Assembly (NCBI GenBank): GCA_008360975.2 | Contig: CM039193.1 | Coordinates: 17,839,389 to 17,903,388, forward strand | Source: Lichenostomus cassidix | Lineage: Eukaryota > Chordata > Aves > Passeriformes > Meliphagidae | DNA length: 64,000 bases | Direction of reading: 5' to 3' | In this document: one piece after another, positions 63,011 to 64,000 of the stretch | How the letters are laid out: each line of letters starts with the position of its first letter | Numbering within the stretch: the stretch's first letter is position 1 | Made by a program: the position numbers and the translations under genes | Notes under the pieces: generated by a model | The model's input: only the letters and a program-made list of their open reading frames with translations | What the model was told of the DNA's origin: nothing | Database searches by the model: none

Positions 63011-63539
63011 AATACAGGTAACTTTTAGGGTGCATTTTTTTAGAGGATATCCCACTAATTTGTATCACAGTGCCATTAAAGCAAGCAAACACCCTCGGAC
63101 ATTCATGGTAAAAAACCTGTGGTGTAGGACAACTTCAGGAGTGTTTAGGGTGGAATTGACATTATTCTTCAGTGTAACAAAAATGAAGTTAGCCCAGAAC
63201 TTGAAGAGTCTGAAACTACACATCATTTTACATGACACACATTAAATACCTTATTCATATGCAGACCTTGTATTAAAAGAAAAAGCCGAATTATATATCA
63301 CCCAAACCAAGAGATGATTATTCCCCACACTTAACAGCTGCAAACATTTTGCTGTAGGAAGATTTTTACACAGAAATGAATTGTCGTGGCAATCCTAATG
63401 CCACCAAACCGAATGGGAACGAGAGGAAAATCCTCCATGCACCAGCCTGCTCCTCCCAAACCCCAAACACCAACTCGCAGGCTGATGTGCTCCACAGAAG
63501 GGAACAAAAATAATGGTCCCCGCAGGAATTCAAAGGGAC

Positions 63540-63680
63540 ATTTCTTCGGAAAGGCCGGGAGGAGAGCGCTGTGCCCGCTCTGAGGGGACTCTTAGGGTGG
63601 AGGGGGGACCGGGACAAGGCGGCCTTTGTGTGCTGGGGCTGCGGAATGGGGGAGAGCGAGAGGAGGGGAGAGGGAGCCAG
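63540..63680. promoter_or_regulatory. CpG-rich block, possible promoter or CpG-island edge
   Basis: About ten CpGs in 140 bp (for example in ttcggaaaggccgggagg, agcgctgtgcccgctc and gaccgggacaaggcggcc). This is far above the local background, and it borders a purine tract. It lies in the VGLL4 upstream intron, where alternative promoters are plausible. No exon could be assigned on either strand. Confidence 0.3.
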
Positions 63681-64000
63681 GGAACCAACCCGGCAGGGGA
63701 AGAGGGAGCCCTGCAGGGAGGCAAAGAACCCGGGAGGAGAGAGGGAGAGAGGAAGGAGAGAACAAGGAAGAGAGGGAGTGAGCCCGGGAGGGAGAAGAGC
63801 AGGAGTGAGACAGAAAGGAAGAGGGAAGGAGGGAGAAGAGCAGGAGTGAGACAGAGAAGGAGAGGCAGAGGGAACCCAGGAAGGAGGGAGAGAGAGGGAA
63901 GGAGAGAGGGAAGGAGGGAAAGGAGAGAGAGAAGAAGAGAGGGAAGGAGTGAGGGAAGGAGGGAGGGAAGGAGGGAGAGAAAGAGGGAGGGAAGGAGGGA
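63640..64000. repeat. Long GA-rich purine tract running off the window
   Basis: About 360 bp of GGGA, GGAAGGA and GAGAGG units, nearly all purine on the plus strand from about 63740, continuing to the edge. It includes a 41-bp direct repeat with the segment ggagaagagcaggagtgag at 63791 and 63832. Such mirror-like purine tracts can form triplex DNA and are hard to assemble, so the exact length is uncertain. Confidence 0.9.

Larger units (their letters stand above)
51945..64000 (-). other. VGLL4: VGLL4 upstream intron (incomplete)
   Basis: Sequence upstream of the Ser/Pro-rich exon, in phase 2 relative to it. I looked on the minus strand for the preceding conserved exon (Met-Glu-Pro-Gly-Asp acidic region) and did not find it, so the intron runs past the right edge. 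It contains duplicated blocks, a short minisatellite, CR1/SINE remnants and two CpG-richer segments that could be alternative promoters, each listed separately. Elsewhere nothing specific is seen. Confidence 0.75.

Noticed and set aside
1..64000. CRISPR arrays, bacterial operons, prophage or viral genes
   Set aside because: The tandem arrays lack regular repeat-spacer structure, and the window is intron-containing vertebrate DNA; no retroviral or other viral coding motifs were recognised.

Overview
This window is vertebrate nuclear DNA and almost certainly comes from a bird, most likely a passerine. Coding sequence is very sparse, with four recognisable coding exons in 64 kb. The interspersed repeats are 3' ends of CR1-type LINEs, the dominant avian LINE, including tails with the pattern CCAACCCAAACCATTCT. 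Two further fragments look like the tRNA-Ile-derived SINE known from songbirds (TguSINE1 type).

Two genes converge here. On the plus strand, positions 1-27124 appear to be the last intron of ATG7, the E1-like activating enzyme of autophagy. The terminal ATG7 exon begins at 27125 and encodes only the final ten residues (IWDMSDDETV) before a TGA at 27155-27157. On the minus strand, three consecutive 3' exons of VGLL4, a TEAD-binding transcriptional cofactor, lie at 51944-51722, 48408-48294 and 46229-45961. The last exon carries both Tondu (TDU) motifs and the stop codon. A 3' UTR of about 2.5 kb follows and ends near an AATAAA on the minus strand at 43441-43446. The N-terminal VGLL4 exons are not recognisable and should lie beyond the right edge. 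ATG7 and VGLL4 are convergent neighbours in human 3p25 as well, so the synteny supports both calls. The 16-kb segment between the two 3' ends holds no gene I can recognise.

Region by region: 1-27124 is intron with short CR1 and SINE relics, pentanucleotide repeats and a five-copy 73-bp minisatellite. Positions 27125 to about 27510 hold the ATG7 terminal exon and a probable short 3' UTR with a purine-only tract right after the stop. About 27.5-43.4 kb is intergenic, with CR1 relics, a 15-unit GTGTCCCCAAAGG minisatellite and a G-rich, possibly conserved segment near 33.7-34.1 kb. Positions 43.4-46.0 kb are the VGLL4 3' UTR, and 46.0-51.9 kb hold VGLL4 exons and introns. The larger of these introns contains a five-unit array of about 188 bp arranged as an alternating dimer, followed by a 73-bp-armed inverted repeat. 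Positions 51.9-64.0 kb are upstream VGLL4 intron, with a duplicated 99-bp block, a GGTATCCCA minisatellite, a moderately CpG-rich segment with a good splice donor near 56.2 kb, and a CpG-rich block leading into a long purine tract that runs off the right edge.

The two genes are not known to act in one pathway; their proximity is positional. No other open reading frame was judged to be a real gene. The most unusual structures are the higher-order repeat array and the inverted repeat inside the VGLL4 intron.
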